The notes under the pieces are model-generated. The model did no database searches. It was not told the DNA's origin and saw nothing but the letters and a program-made list of their open reading frames with translations. DNA of 64,000 nucleotides. Origin: Alphaproteobacteria bacterium (GTDB lineage Bacteria; Pseudomonadota; Alphaproteobacteria; UBA8366). Both the position numbers and the translations under genes were made by a program. This document shows, piece after piece, positions 17,416-25,874 of the stretch; position 1 is the stretch's first letter; each line of letters opens with the position of its first letter. The stretch spans positions 1 through 64,000 of the forward strand of contig JAJFJD010000002.1 of the NCBI GenBank assembly GCA_021774335.1. Direction: 5' to 3'.

Positions 17416-17421
17416 CGAACG

Positions 17422-17450
17422 GTTATAATCTTTGAATTGTAAATTGTAAA
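17422..17450 (-). promoter_or_regulatory. Sigma-70-type promoter of the GntR gene, probably leaderless
   Basis: On the minus strand: -35 TTTACA (17445-17450), 17-base spacer, -10 TATAAC (17422-17427). Only six bases separate the -10 from the ATG at 17415, so transcription should begin at or next to the start codon, giving a leaderless message. No Shine-Dalgarno can be placed for this start. A TATAAT on the plus strand at 17424-17429 may serve the divergent gene. Confidence 0.55.
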
Positions 17451-17456
17451 CAATTT
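17441..17456. promoter_or_regulatory. GntR-type operator
   Basis: AAATTGTAAACAATTT, a perfect 7-2-7 inverted repeat. The core TTGT..ACAA fits the TNGT-N3-ACNA pattern of FadR-subfamily sites. It covers the -35 box of the GntR promoter and lies between the GntR and the divergent enolase-superfamily gene, so it can control both directions. A second TTGTAA half-site overlaps it at 17437. Confidence 0.7.
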
Positions 17457-17534
17457 GCGAGGCGGTGGATCCAGACGTCTCTGATACACTTCTAAAGTCG
17501 CCAGCTTGCTCCATTCAAACGAAAGAAGTCCGCC

Positions 17535-18623
17535 ATGAAGATCGCCGCCGTTGCCATCGATATCCTCGAAGTCCCGGTTGAGGACGCCTATCTCGCGGGC
17601 GGCCGGGCGGTCGAGTCCAATTGGCATATCCTGGCCCGGATCACGACCGACGATGGTGCGGAAGGCTTCGGCTACATGGTCAACACGCGGGCGCAGTTCA
17701 TACCGTCGATCGCGTCGGCGGCGCGCGAGCTTGGCGACTTGCTGGTTGGTCTGAACGTGTTGGAGACCGAGGCCGCCTGGCAGGCGATGACGCGCGCGGC
17801 TAAATGGGTGGGACCTGGCGGGTTGCTCCATTGGGCGATCGCGCCGCTCGACATCGCGCTGTGGGACGCCGCGGGCAAGACATTGGGTCAACCGCTCTAC
17901 CGGTTGCTCGGCGGATTCCGTGACCGTATCCCGGCCTATGCCAGCGACCGGATGTGGTACAGCCTGTCGCTCGATGATCTCGCGGCCTCGGCGGCGGACC
18001 ACGCGGATGCCGGTTATACGGCGATCAAACTCCGTCTCGGCCGTGAGGCGACGCCGGCGCAGCAGGCGGAGCGCGCCCGGGTCGCCGGGGAGGCGGCGGG
18101 ACTGGGGGTCACCGTCATGGTCGATGGCACGGAAAGTTGGGATTTGCCCTACGCGCATCTTGCCGGGCGCGCGCTGCAGGATGCCGGTGTTAAATGGCTC
18201 GAAGACCCGGTGCACCATTCGGATATCGCCGGATTGGCAAGCCTGAAATGCGCCTTGGACATCCCGGTGACTGGCGGCGAGAATCTTTACACGTTGGCGC
18301 AGTTTCGTCAGACGCTGGAGGCGCAGGCGCTGGATATCGCCATCCTCGACCTGTTCCGGATTGGCGGCATCACACCCTGGCCGAAGATCGCCGCGCTGGC
18401 TGAGGCGCATCGCATCATGGTTTGTGGCCATGTGGTGCCGGAAGTGCACGCGCATCTGCTGGCGGCGGTGTCGAACGGTCATATGGTCGAATACATGCCG
18501 CGCTCCAACGCCATCCTTGTTGACCCGCCGGTGCCGGTCGACGGTATGTTTGTCCTGCCGCAAACGCCGGGTCACGGCCTCGTCCTGGATAATGCTGCGG
18601 TCGAGCGGTTTCGCGCGTCCTGA
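17535..18623 (+). CDS. Mandelate racemase/muconate lactonizing enzyme family protein
   Basis: 362 residues, enolase superfamily. A capping domain is followed by a TIM barrel. KLRLGRE near residue 155 holds the catalytic Lys position, VDGTESW near residue 197 and LEDPVHHSD near residue 222 the metal-binding Asp and Glu, VTGGENLYT near residue 250 the third metal Glu, and CGHVVPEVHAHL near residue 298 the His region. Such enzymes abstract the alpha proton of a carboxylate to racemise, dehydrate or cycloisomerise it; acid-sugar dehydratase is one likely activity. It is divergent from the GntR regulator and probably under its control. Confidence 0.88.
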   Translation: MKIAAVAIDILEVPVEDAYLAGGRAVESNWHILARITTDDGAEGFGYMVNTRAQFIPSIASAARELGDLLVGLNVLETEAAWQAMTRAAKWVGPGGLLHWAIAPLDIALWDAAGKTLGQPLYRLLGGFRDRIPAYASDRMWYSLSLDDLAASAADHADAGYTAIKLRLGREATPAQQAERARVAGEAAGLGVTVMVDGTESWDLPYAHLAGRALQDAGVKWLEDPVHHSDIAGLASLKCALDIPVTGGENLYTLAQFRQTLEAQALDIAILDLFRIGGITPWPKIAALAEAHRIMVCGHVVPEVHAHLLAAVSNGHMVEYMPRSNAILVDPPVPVDGMFVLPQTPGHGLVLDNAAVERFRAS

Positions 18624-18710
18624 GATCTCCCATCGCAACCTGTTGACTGGCCCTGCCGGTGTTATTTGCTAGAGTTGGAGTCCGCTCGCGGTAACAACGG
18701 AGGATCTATC

Positions 18711-19619
18711 ATGCAGAGTTTCAACAAGACCCGGTGCCTGGCGGCGGCCGTTGTGCTGGCGGTAATGACCTCCTTTGGGACCGCGCAGGCGCGCGATTTC
18801 TCGAAAGTCGAGATCAAGACGGTCAAGCTGACGGACACGCTCTATGTTCTGTTCGGCGCGGGTGGCAATATTGGCGTGTCGGTCGGGCCGGACGGGGTGT
18901 ATCTGATCGACGATCAGTTCGCGCCGCTCAGCAAGAAGATCCTCGCCGCCGTCCGCAAGCTGAGCGACAAGCCGATCCGCTTCGTCGTCAATACGCACTG
19001 GCATCGTGACCACACCGGCGGCAACGAGAACTTGGGCAAGGAAGGGGCGACCATCGTCGCGCATGAAAATGTCCGCAAACGCATGTCGGCGAAGCATTTC
19101 AACCCGATTTTCGATCGCAAGTCGCCGCCGGCGCCAACCGGTGCATGGCCGCAACTCACCTACAAGGACGGCATCACGCTGCATTTGAACGGCGAACATG
19201 CGCGCATCGTTCATGCCCCGGCAGCACACACGGACGGCGATTCTTTTGTGCATTTCACCGACGCGAATGTCATTCACGCCGGCGATCTGTTCTTTAACGG
19301 AATTTATCCGTTCATCGATGCGTGGAGCGGCGGGACGATCGCGGGGCTGATTGTGGCCATCGATAAAGTTCTGGCAATTGCCAAGGACGACACGCGGATC
19401 ATTCCTGGGCACGGGCCGATGGCCACCCGCGCCGATCTGGTCGCCTATCGCAAGATGCTGGAGACGGTGCGCGAGCGTGTTGCGAAGGCGAAGAAAGACG
19501 GCAAGTCCGCAACCGATATGGTCAGCGCAGGCATGTTCAAGGATATCGAGAAGACCTGGGGCGATGGCTTTCTAAACACGCAGAAATTCATCACCGTCGT
19601 TTACGAAGGCATGCGCTAG
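18711..19619 (+). CDS. Exported metallo-beta-lactamase-fold hydrolase
   Basis: 302 residues from ATG 18711, which follows GGAGG and gives a good signal peptide (cleavage after GTAQA near residue 26). The zinc motif is NTHWHRDHTGG (HxHxDH), followed by HAPAAHTDGDSFVHF, HAGDLFFNG and a final IIPGHGPM, supplying the remaining zinc ligands. Periplasmic members of this group act on esters, lactones or are linked to quinoprotein systems. Its stop codon shares the palindrome CTAG at 19616-19619 with the stop of the convergent gene. Confidence 0.88.
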   Translation: MQSFNKTRCLAAAVVLAVMTSFGTAQARDFSKVEIKTVKLTDTLYVLFGAGGNIGVSVGPDGVYLIDDQFAPLSKKILAAVRKLSDKPIRFVVNTHWHRDHTGGNENLGKEGATIVAHENVRKRMSAKHFNPIFDRKSPPAPTGAWPQLTYKDGITLHLNGEHARIVHAPAAHTDGDSFVHFTDANVIHAGDLFFNGIYPFIDAWSGGTIAGLIVAIDKVLAIAKDDTRIIPGHGPMATRADLVAYRKMLETVRERVAKAKKDGKSATDMVSAGMFKDIEKTWGDGFLNTQKFITVVYEGMR

Positions 19620-20368
19620 CGCGGGTACGCCTGCCGGGGCGGGAAGGGAATGACCAGCGCTTCCGTCTGAACCTCGGGTGCGTCGGCTGTAGACGGCAGG
19701 GGCTCGCGCTGGCCGAGCATGACATCGAACCGGTTGCGGCGCGTCCATCGGCCGAACTCTGTCACCGCGCCATAGCGCATGTAACTGAAGCCGAGCAGAC
19801 GGAAGTACCAAAAACGTTCGGACGAAACGATCCCCGTCTTGGCGACGGCCCGTGTCGAGTTGCAGTTCAGAACGTTGATGATGTTGACCACCCGGTGATG
19901 CCCGGTCTGCGCGTAGTATGACCAGGCGAAAGACATGATCTTCGGTCCGATGCCCTGGCCGCGGAATTCGGGCGCGACCCAGATTTCCGCCGCGATGACG
20001 TCGCGCGGCGCAAAACGGAACCGCAGCCAATCGCCTTGGTTCGACGTGCCGACCGCGTGTTGACCATAGCCGACGATCCGGCCCTCGACTTCATAGACAG
20101 CAATCTTTAGGTTTTTCCCGAAGGCATAGGCCAGGGCTTCTGGATTAACGCCGCAGGCCACGAGTTCGACGATGTCCCGGTTGGTGGCCCAGCGCAGCGC
20201 CGTGTCATGCCGCGTCAGCAAGGCGTGCCCGCGAATGTCGATGGTGTTGACGTTCCAGACATTCAGCTCGATCAGCCGATCCGGCAGAAATGTCCATTTC
20301 GTCTGCTGGAGCGCGTAGAGCAGTCCCACCTCGGATATCTTTCGCCGTGCTTTTGCCAGCCAGTTCAT
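19616..20368 (-). CDS. GNAT-like acetyltransferase
   Basis: About 250 residues from ATG 20368 (an upstream in-frame start at 20389 is possible). The C-terminal half carries a GNAT acetyl-CoA loop, EIWVAPEFRGQGIGPKIMSF (the RGQGIG motif), followed by NVLNCNSTRAVAKTGIVSSE, the usual strand-helix before the acetyl-CoA exit. The N-terminal 100 residues are not recognised. Acceptor unknown. It overlaps the convergent MBL gene by four bases. Confidence 0.65.
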   Translation of the reverse strand: MNWLAKARRKISEVGLLYALQQTKWTFLPDRLIELNVWNVNTIDIRGHALLTRHDTALRWATNRDIVELVACGVNPEALAYAFGKNLKIAVYEVEGRIVGYGQHAVGTSNQGDWLRFRFAPRDVIAAEIWVAPEFRGQGIGPKIMSFAWSYYAQTGHHRVVNIINVLNCNSTRAVAKTGIVSSERFWYFRLLGFSYMRYGAVTEFGRWTRRNRFDVMLGQREPLPSTADAPEVQTEALVIPFPPRQAYPR

Positions 20369-20517
20369 ATGTTTGGACCTGTCTCTCAATCACCGTGTCC
20401 CTGATGAGGGTCACTTTAAGAGGCAGTTCTCCTGCGCGATATCGGCGAGGAGAGGCAGTCCGAAAGGGGGAGACGCCGAAGGGGCGTTATTCGCCGTAGA
20501 TCAAGGGTTGAGGCGGG

Positions 20518-21723
20518 TTACGGGGTACGCGGCAGGCGGGTCGCGAAAAAGACGGCAAGCAGCCCGCCGATTCCCAGCGTTGCGAAGGCCGAGCCCCACA
20601 CCAGCGTGTCGCTGGCGTTTCCGGCGCGCAGCGTGTCGATCACCCAGCCCACGACGACCGGTGCGATCCCTGCCGAGACGAACCCGATCAGCGACCGTGT
20701 CGCCAGCATCGCGCCGAGGCAGGACGGTGTCGTCCATTCGGCGACGGCGGTCGACAGCACCGGGGAATCACCGATGGCGAAGAAGGAATAGACGATCACC
20801 AGAACGGCGATCAGGTAGGGCGTGAAGGCGACGAACCAGCCGACGCCGAAGGAGAAGGTGGCGGCGACGGCGGCGACCCAGATCAGGACGGTGCGGCGGC
20901 CCAGCCGGTCGGATAGCCGGCCCATCGTATAGGACGCGAAGGCGCCGCCGAGATGCAGCACCGTGATGAAGGACGCGCTCCATTGCGTCGCCACGGCGGT
21001 GGTCTCGCCGCTGAGCACGAAACTCGCCGCCACCAGCGCGGGCGCCCAGGTCCACATGCCGATCAGTTCCCAGTTATGCGCGGTGTACCCGGCGAGCACG
21101 AGCCGGGCGCGGCGGTTTTGCCGGAACTCGCGCAGGAAACCGCCGCCGGGCACGCGCGGATGGACCAGATTGGACAGGGGGCGGATTGCCAACAACAACA
21201 ACACGGTGCCGATCACCGGCAGCAGTCCCGTCGCCATAAACGCTAGCTTCCAGCCCGAAATACCGATGGCCAGCCCCGTCACGCCGATCGACCCGGCATA
21301 GCCGACCGAGGTCGAGGCAATCAGCCAGCCGATTGCGGTGCCGAGGCGCTCGCGCGGCGTGTTCTCGCGGAACAGCACGATCAGCGGCGTATAGACCCCG
21401 CCTTGGAACAACCCCACCATGCTGTAAAAGATCAGGCTGGTGACGTAGTCCTCGGCGAACAGGGCAAAGCAGGTGCAGGCCGCCGTCGTTGTCCAAGCCG
21501 ACAGAACGACCGACCGTTTCGCCCCGATATAGTCGCCGAGCCAGGAGAAGCCGAGCAACGACACCGCATAGCTGAAGAAAAATCCCGACGCGATAATGCT
21601 CGCCTGCGCCGCGCCAATCTCCCACTCCTCGATCAGCAACGGCAGGCAGCCCGCAACCGTCATGAACGGCATGAACAGGAAGACACGCGCGACGAAGACC
21701 CAGAAAATGGTGCGTTGGCTCAT
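20518..21723 (-). CDS. Major facilitator superfamily transporter
   Basis: 401 residues with about twelve membrane helices. MFS signature in the loop between helices 2 and 3: WLGDYIGAKRSVVL; an equivalent in the second half is MGRLSDRLGRRTVLI. No domain beyond the transporter core. Single gene; the substrate cannot be told from sequence. Weak neighbours give no hint. Confidence 0.9.
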   Translation of the reverse strand: MSQRTIFWVFVARVFLFMPFMTVAGCLPLLIEEWEIGAAQASIIASGFFFSYAVSLLGFSWLGDYIGAKRSVVLSAWTTTAACTCFALFAEDYVTSLIFYSMVGLFQGGVYTPLIVLFRENTPRERLGTAIGWLIASTSVGYAGSIGVTGLAIGISGWKLAFMATGLLPVIGTVLLLLAIRPLSNLVHPRVPGGGFLREFRQNRRARLVLAGYTAHNWELIGMWTWAPALVAASFVLSGETTAVATQWSASFITVLHLGGAFASYTMGRLSDRLGRRTVLIWVAAVAATFSFGVGWFVAFTPYLIAVLVIVYSFFAIGDSPVLSTAVAEWTTPSCLGAMLATRSLIGFVSAGIAPVVVGWVIDTLRAGNASDTLVWGSAFATLGIGGLLAVFFATRLPRTP

Positions 21724-21792
21724 ATGACAGATTTGTTACGGCGGGAACGGACGCGGACCCTAGCATGAATGGGGGTGGGGGGTGAGAGCGTT

Positions 21793-21861
21793 TTAGGCCG
21801 ACAGGAACCAGAAGATCATTGCAACGCCGACAAAGTACGCGAGGAGATAAACATAGCCCTA
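21793..21861 (-). pseudogene. Reading-frame continuation past an amber codon
   Basis: After the TAG at 21859-21861 the same frame stays open for 21 codons and encodes GYVYLLAYFVGVAMIFWFLS plus Ala before TAA at 21793-21795. That is a well-formed membrane helix and looks like the natural C-terminus of the small protein encoded just upstream. Either the gene has lost its last helix by a nonsense mutation, or the stop is read through. Confidence 0.55.
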
Positions 21862-22143
21862 ATTCCTGGCCACGTTCCCGCGAAGAACATATCCCCAATA
21901 ATATGGTATTTCTCGGATACCGATGCCGAAATAGGCACACACTAAGAATGGCGTAGGCATAATCAGTGCGATTGCTGGTTCGGCGGGTAGTTTGTTTTGC
22001 TGAAGGATGGCCGAGGTGCCAACTATGGCCAGAAACAGGACCGGGATTGCTGCCATCAATTGCAATAATCGACGCCAGTATGCGCGCGGATCATGGAATT
22101 TACCGCCCTTGTTCTCGTTTGAAATCTCGTCATTCGAATTCAT
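21859..22143 (-). CDS. Small membrane protein, unknown, truncated by an amber stop
   Basis: 94 residues. A charged N-terminus (NSNDEISNENKGGKFHD) precedes two hydrophobic segments, about residues 27-46 and 56-74. No family recognised. The start lies inside the preceding small gene (14-base overlap), so translation is coupled. The frame continues past the TAG with one more helix, described in the separate entry. It is the last member of a four-gene cassette that starts at 23241. Confidence 0.6.
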   Translation of the reverse strand: MNSNDEISNENKGGKFHDPRAYWRRLLQLMAAIPVLFLAIVGTSAILQQNKLPAEPAIALIMPTPFLVCAYFGIGIREIPYYWGYVLRGNVARN

Positions 22144-22471
22144 CGAGCGTCAACGTTTGATCGAAGTGATAAAGCAGAAGATAGTCATCCCAGCCATGAC
22201 GACCTTCGCACGTAACAATTGCCGCTCGGCTTATCTGCTGGCCAACATTCCTATTTTGAAACAAATGTGTACGAAGAATGGGCCAGAGCGCAGGAATATT
22301 GTCCGTGTCGAACACCACGTTCACATACGGCCCGTCGTCTTTGCTTTCCGCTGTTGATACTGCATTTATCAATGTCTCATTCTCTTCTAACCGCTCGCAA
22401 AGCATAATGATTTTGGCGACATCCAATTCTGGCGCGCGAGTCGGGTGTATTTGAATAGTGAGCCGCGCCAT
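22130..22471 (-). CDS. Hypothetical protein in the small-gene cassette
   Basis: 113 residues, soluble, acidic, with no signal peptide. The middle reads as alternating strands and helices (PYVNVVFDTDNIPALWPILR, then AAIVTCEGRHGWDDYLLLYH). No family recognised. It starts 12 bases after the previous gene's stop and overlaps the next gene by 14 bases. In a cassette behind a peptidoglycan-binding protein, an immunity or chaperone role is conceivable but only a guess. Confidence 0.6.
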   Translation of the reverse strand: MARLTIQIHPTRAPELDVAKIIMLCERLEENETLINAVSTAESKDDGPYVNVVFDTDNIPALWPILRTHLFQNRNVGQQISRAAIVTCEGRHGWDDYLLLYHFDQTLTLDEFE

Positions 22472-22483
22472 GTGCGTTTGCCT

Positions 22484-22744
22484 TTATGGCTGTTCGTTGA
22501 CAGTCACGCCGTGATGCTCAAATAAATCGTGAAGAAATGCTTCCGCCAGTTCAGCGGCTTGGTTAGCGTCAATGCCGACAATGCATTTGTCTCTCTCGAA
22601 TAGGAATGGGCAGTGCACGGTACAGTTCCACGTTGGCTTTCCACGATCCTGTTTTGGTGGATAGATGATGGCATGGACGTCCACCTCCGAACCATCGGCG
22701 GATATTGCCCTGCCTCGCAATTCTTTTTTCGCCTTGGCTTTCAT
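22484..22744 (-). CDS. Hypothetical protein in the small-gene cassette
   Basis: 86 residues, soluble. Begins with a basic stretch (KAKAKKELRGRA) and continues with strands (EVDVHAIIYPP, TWNCTVHCPFLF) and an acidic helix (ANQAAELAEAFLHDLFEHHG). Two cysteines in CTVHC might bind metal. No family recognised. The ATG overlaps the stop codon of the preceding gene by four bases, typical of translational coupling. Confidence 0.6.
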   Translation of the reverse strand: MKAKAKKELRGRAISADGSEVDVHAIIYPPKQDRGKPTWNCTVHCPFLFERDKCIVGIDANQAAELAEAFLHDLFEHHGVTVNEQP

Positions 22745-23241
22745 TGATTCCAGGTATCCAACGGAGGAAGTTGATTAATTGGCGTTCCTCGTAAACAGGC
22801 AGCGTATCGAAAGGTTGCCGTGTGATAACAACGCGCCGCTGCCCGCTTTCCTCTCCTCGCTTCAATAGCCCGGCATGTTGGAATATCGACGTTCCAGTAT
22901 AGGTGGTCGCATTGGGCGTCGGAAGCTGTCTCATCATTGTTGACGGGTATGGGGACGATTGGATTGGACGATGGTCTCGAAAATATTTGGCCGAGTTCTC
23001 TTGCGGTTTCGCCGTTGGGGTGCACCACGCCATCGACCGCAAGGCCACGATCATTTTGAAATGACTTAATCGCATCAAAGAAATCGCGGCCACGCTTCGC
23101 CGTTAACGGTTTGGTGTTTTGTCGAAAGTGTCCAAGCCTTTGGAGCGACCGTTTGGTTACCAGTGTGTCTGCTGGGTCGGCATTTGCTCGAGAACTGACA
23201 GTGTGTCTAAGGATGAGTGGGGAGAAGTTTTCCACTTGCAT
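22741..23241 (-). CDS. Peptidoglycan-binding-domain protein with a Cys-containing tail
   Basis: 166 residues, first gene of the cassette. Residues about 25-88 match the peptidoglycan-binding domain 1 pattern (RSLQRLGHF, DFFDAIKSFQNDRGLAVDGVV, then the TARELGQ helix). After a linker rich in Pro, Ser and Asn, the last 60 residues carry four cysteines (111, 123, 138, 149) in the order CDHLYW, IPTCRAIEARRGKRAAARCYH and RYAACLRG, ending in PPLDTW. The tail looks like a disulfide- or metal-stabilised module. There is no obvious signal peptide, so export would need another route. Base composition is lower in GC than the neighbours. Confidence 0.65.
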   Translation of the reverse strand: MQVENFSPLILRHTVSSRANADPADTLVTKRSLQRLGHFRQNTKPLTAKRGRDFFDAIKSFQNDRGLAVDGVVHPNGETARELGQIFSRPSSNPIVPIPVNNDETASDAQCDHLYWNVDIPTCRAIEARRGKRAAARCYHTATFRYAACLRGTPINQLPPLDTWNQ

Positions 23242-23525
23242 TGGTCTCCATTGTTGCAGGCGATCTTTTGCGATCGCTAGGCGGGCTAATGATTGGCAAT
23301 GTCAATTGAACTTGCAGAAATTTGCTCGCGTTGCTCGATAATCCGTTGCGAAATCGCTGCAACTGGAAACGGCGAACGGGGACATGCAGTCGTAGTCTAA
23401 TTTTGTTGAATTGCCGTTTCGGATACCCAATTTCCCAACGCACCCCCATCCGCACTAAACTGACACGCGTTACACCATGCGGTCCCGGGTCCGGGGCCGC
23501 TTTTGCGACGAAAGGATGAGATTGC

Positions 23526-24401
23526 ATGAGCGCGGGTGAGCGGCTGCCGGGGACACCGGTTCCGATGCATACATGGCCGGGGGCCGGCGGGGTCACGCTG
23601 GCGGGCGATAGCTGGGGCGATCCGGATGGGCCGCTGGTGATCCTGCAGCACGGCGGCGGGCAGACGCGCCATGCCTGGAAGGGCGCGGGCGAGACACTCG
23701 GCGAGGCGGGCTATCACACGGTCGCCTTCGACGCGCGCGGCCACGGCGATTCCGACTGGGCGCCCGAGGGCGCCTACGGCTCCGACTATATGGTCGACGA
23801 TTTGTGCTGCGTCATCGAGGCGATGGGTGGCGGCAAGCCGATCCTGGTCGGCGCGTCGATGGGCGGTGGCACCAGTTTGGTGGCGCTCGGCGAGGGCAAG
23901 GTGAACGGCGACGCCCTGGTGCTGGTCGACATCGCGCCCAAGATCGAGGAGAAGGGGCGCGAGGAAATCCAGGCGTTCATGAACCAGAAGCCGGAAGGTT
24001 TCGACAGCCTGGAAGAAGTCGCAGAGGCCATCTCCAACTATCAGCCGCACCGCAAGCGCCCGCGCACGCTGGACGGGCTTGCCAAGAATGTTCGGCTCGG
24101 CGCGGACGGCAAGTATCACTGGCATTGGGATCCGGCGCGCCGCAAGGCCTGGCGCAAGGAAGACGATTATCGCGGGCGGCTGAGCAAAGCCGCCGACAAC
24201 TTGACGCTGCCGATCCTCCTGGTGCGCGGTGGATTGTCCAACGTGCTGAGCAAGGAGGGGGCGGAGAGCTTCCTCGAGCAATGCCCGCAAGCGGAATATG
24301 TCGAGGTCGGCAACGCCGCGCATATGGTCGCCGGTGACCGCAACGACAACTTCGCCGGCGCGGCCATCGAATTTCTCAACCGGGTCGTGCCGCCGCGCTG
24401 A
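23526..24401 (+). CDS. Alpha/beta hydrolase
   Basis: 291 residues. Oxyanion region LQHGGGQTRHAW near residue 40, DARGHGDSDW near residue 74, nucleophile Ser in VGASMGGGTS near residue 112, and catalytic His in VGNAAHMVAGDRN near residue 265. This is a cytoplasmic peroxidase/esterase/epoxide-hydrolase-like enzyme; the substrate is unknown. It is divergent from the small-gene cassette; the 284-base gap between them shows no gene. Confidence 0.9.
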   Translation: MSAGERLPGTPVPMHTWPGAGGVTLAGDSWGDPDGPLVILQHGGGQTRHAWKGAGETLGEAGYHTVAFDARGHGDSDWAPEGAYGSDYMVDDLCCVIEAMGGGKPILVGASMGGGTSLVALGEGKVNGDALVLVDIAPKIEEKGREEIQAFMNQKPEGFDSLEEVAEAISNYQPHRKRPRTLDGLAKNVRLGADGKYHWHWDPARRKAWRKEDDYRGRLSKAADNLTLPILLVRGGLSNVLSKEGAESFLEQCPQAEYVEVGNAAHMVAGDRNDNFAGAAIEFLNRVVPPR

Positions 24402-24414
24402 GGGCGATTGCCCG

Positions 24415-25548
24415 TTAGTCCAACGCTTCCTGTTTCAGCCGGTCCAGGTAGGCGGCGCTGTCGTTCGTGTTGATGCGCACCCAGAGCGGCCGGTGATCCG
24501 ATAGCTGATAGGTCAGCCACTGCTTGTAGTATTTCTGCAGGTCCGCGTTGGTCTTTTTCTTCTTGCCGCTTGGCGATTTCCGCATCTGAGCCTTGTAGTC
24601 TTCCCACTCGCTCGGCGTGTAGAGGTTCTTGAAGATATTCAGGACACCGGCGTTGCGGTCGGCCAGGTCGCCGGTCGACCGCTCGATATAGTCGAGCACC
24701 GTCGGCTTGGTCTTGAAAGCGATCTGGTCGTAATACTTGGTCTGGACGAAATTCGTCGGCTCCGCGAGTGTCTTCGGGACTTTGAACCCGTTGTCGACGA
24801 GCGCCTTCATCGTCTTGTGCTTCGGGTGGACGATGTTGAAGTCGCCGAGCAGGATAAGCGCCTTGTTCTTGTTCAAATCCTTGTCCGCGCGTTTTCCGAA
24901 ATAGTCCGCGACGGCGCCGATCTCCTCGATCCGTTCCTGCAGTTTCGGGCCGGACTCAGCACCGTAGTAGAGGTGCACCGTGCAGATATCGAATTTGAAC
25001 CAGCCCGACTGAAAACTTGTAACGAAGGGCGTCCGGCGGAACTGCTTCCCGGTATAGAGTTTCTCGCCGTCGTCCATTTCCACACGCGCGTTGCTGATCA
25101 GCATCTTGGCGGGCAGGACGATCTCGCCGGCGATATTCTTGAATTGAACTTTCCGCTTGTCGAAGCAATAGGTCAGCCGCTCGCCGTTGCCGCCGAGTGC
25201 CTTGTCGGTCTCATCGGTCGCGATGTAGTCCCAGTCAGGGCCCAGGATATTCATGACCTCCTCCCATTCGGGAAGTTCGTTTACTTCCTGGACCGCGATG
25301 AGATCGAACCGGGATAGAATTTCGGCGATGTAGAAGAAGGATTCCGGTTCGCGTTTGCCGAATCCACGGCGGCTTCCCCGTTTGCCGAAGTCCCGGATAT
25401 TCCAGGAGGCGAGAATCAAATTCCCGTCGGCATCCTTGGCCGGTACGTCGCGGTCGAGCTGACGCCGCAATTTCTGCATGTTGCCGATGACGCGCGCCCG
25501 GTCGCTTTTGTCGCGGAAACGGTACTTGAGCCGTGAGTAAAATGGCAT
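24415..25548 (-). CDS. Endonuclease/exonuclease/phosphatase (EEP) family protein
   Basis: 377 residues from ATG 25548, which follows AAGGAGG. The EEP (DNase I-like) core is intact: ASWNIRDFG (Asn), IAVQEVNE (Glu), LLGDFNIVHP (Asp and Asn), and SDHRPLWVRI (Asp-His). No signal peptide is evident, so it would be cytoplasmic. A basic patch KKKKT lies in an insert near the C-terminus. Could be a nuclease or a phosphodiesterase acting on lipids or nucleotides. Convergent with the alpha/beta hydrolase, 13 bases apart. Confidence 0.85.
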   Translation of the reverse strand: MPFYSRLKYRFRDKSDRARVIGNMQKLRRQLDRDVPAKDADGNLILASWNIRDFGKRGSRRGFGKREPESFFYIAEILSRFDLIAVQEVNELPEWEEVMNILGPDWDYIATDETDKALGGNGERLTYCFDKRKVQFKNIAGEIVLPAKMLISNARVEMDDGEKLYTGKQFRRTPFVTSFQSGWFKFDICTVHLYYGAESGPKLQERIEEIGAVADYFGKRADKDLNKNKALILLGDFNIVHPKHKTMKALVDNGFKVPKTLAEPTNFVQTKYYDQIAFKTKPTVLDYIERSTGDLADRNAGVLNIFKNLYTPSEWEDYKAQMRKSPSGKKKKTNADLQKYYKQWLTYQLSDHRPLWVRINTNDSAAYLDRLKQEALD

Positions 25549-25838
25549 GTGATCCTCCTTGGGCGTACGTGCTGGGGCAACGGCCGGGCCCAACCCGACA
25601 TGGTGCTTTGCCGCCGTTCGACCGTCACAAGCTACGGTTTATTCCACTCTTCGCATAGCAGGAGTTTGCGGCGGGATCAGGGTATCTGTTCTGGGATTAG
25701 AGGAGTGCCGAGGATCGGCACATTGCCCGCACCGGTTGGCGCCGAAAATGGATATTCTCAATTGCGTAGCGCGACTTCATCCGCCTAACATGTGGGCATA
25801 TCAGGGTCGTGTTGAGTTTTGTGCAGATCTTGGCCGGT

Positions 25839-25857
25839 CTGCCTAAAGATTAGGCAG
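25839..25857. promoter_or_regulatory. Perfect palindrome upstream of the polyamine-type ABC operon
   Basis: CTGCCTAAAGATTAGGCAG, an 8-3-8 perfect inverted repeat, about 120 bases before the ATPase start. The gap 25549-25975 contains no gene, only this and the next palindrome. A repressor or activator site for the transport operon is the likely role. Confidence 0.5.
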
Positions 25858-25874
25858 TATTGCCGCCGGTGTAG

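Noticed and set aside
23207-23596. Minus-strand frame between the small-gene cassette and the alpha/beta hydrolase
   Set aside because: Overlaps the starts of both real genes and has no recognisable pattern.
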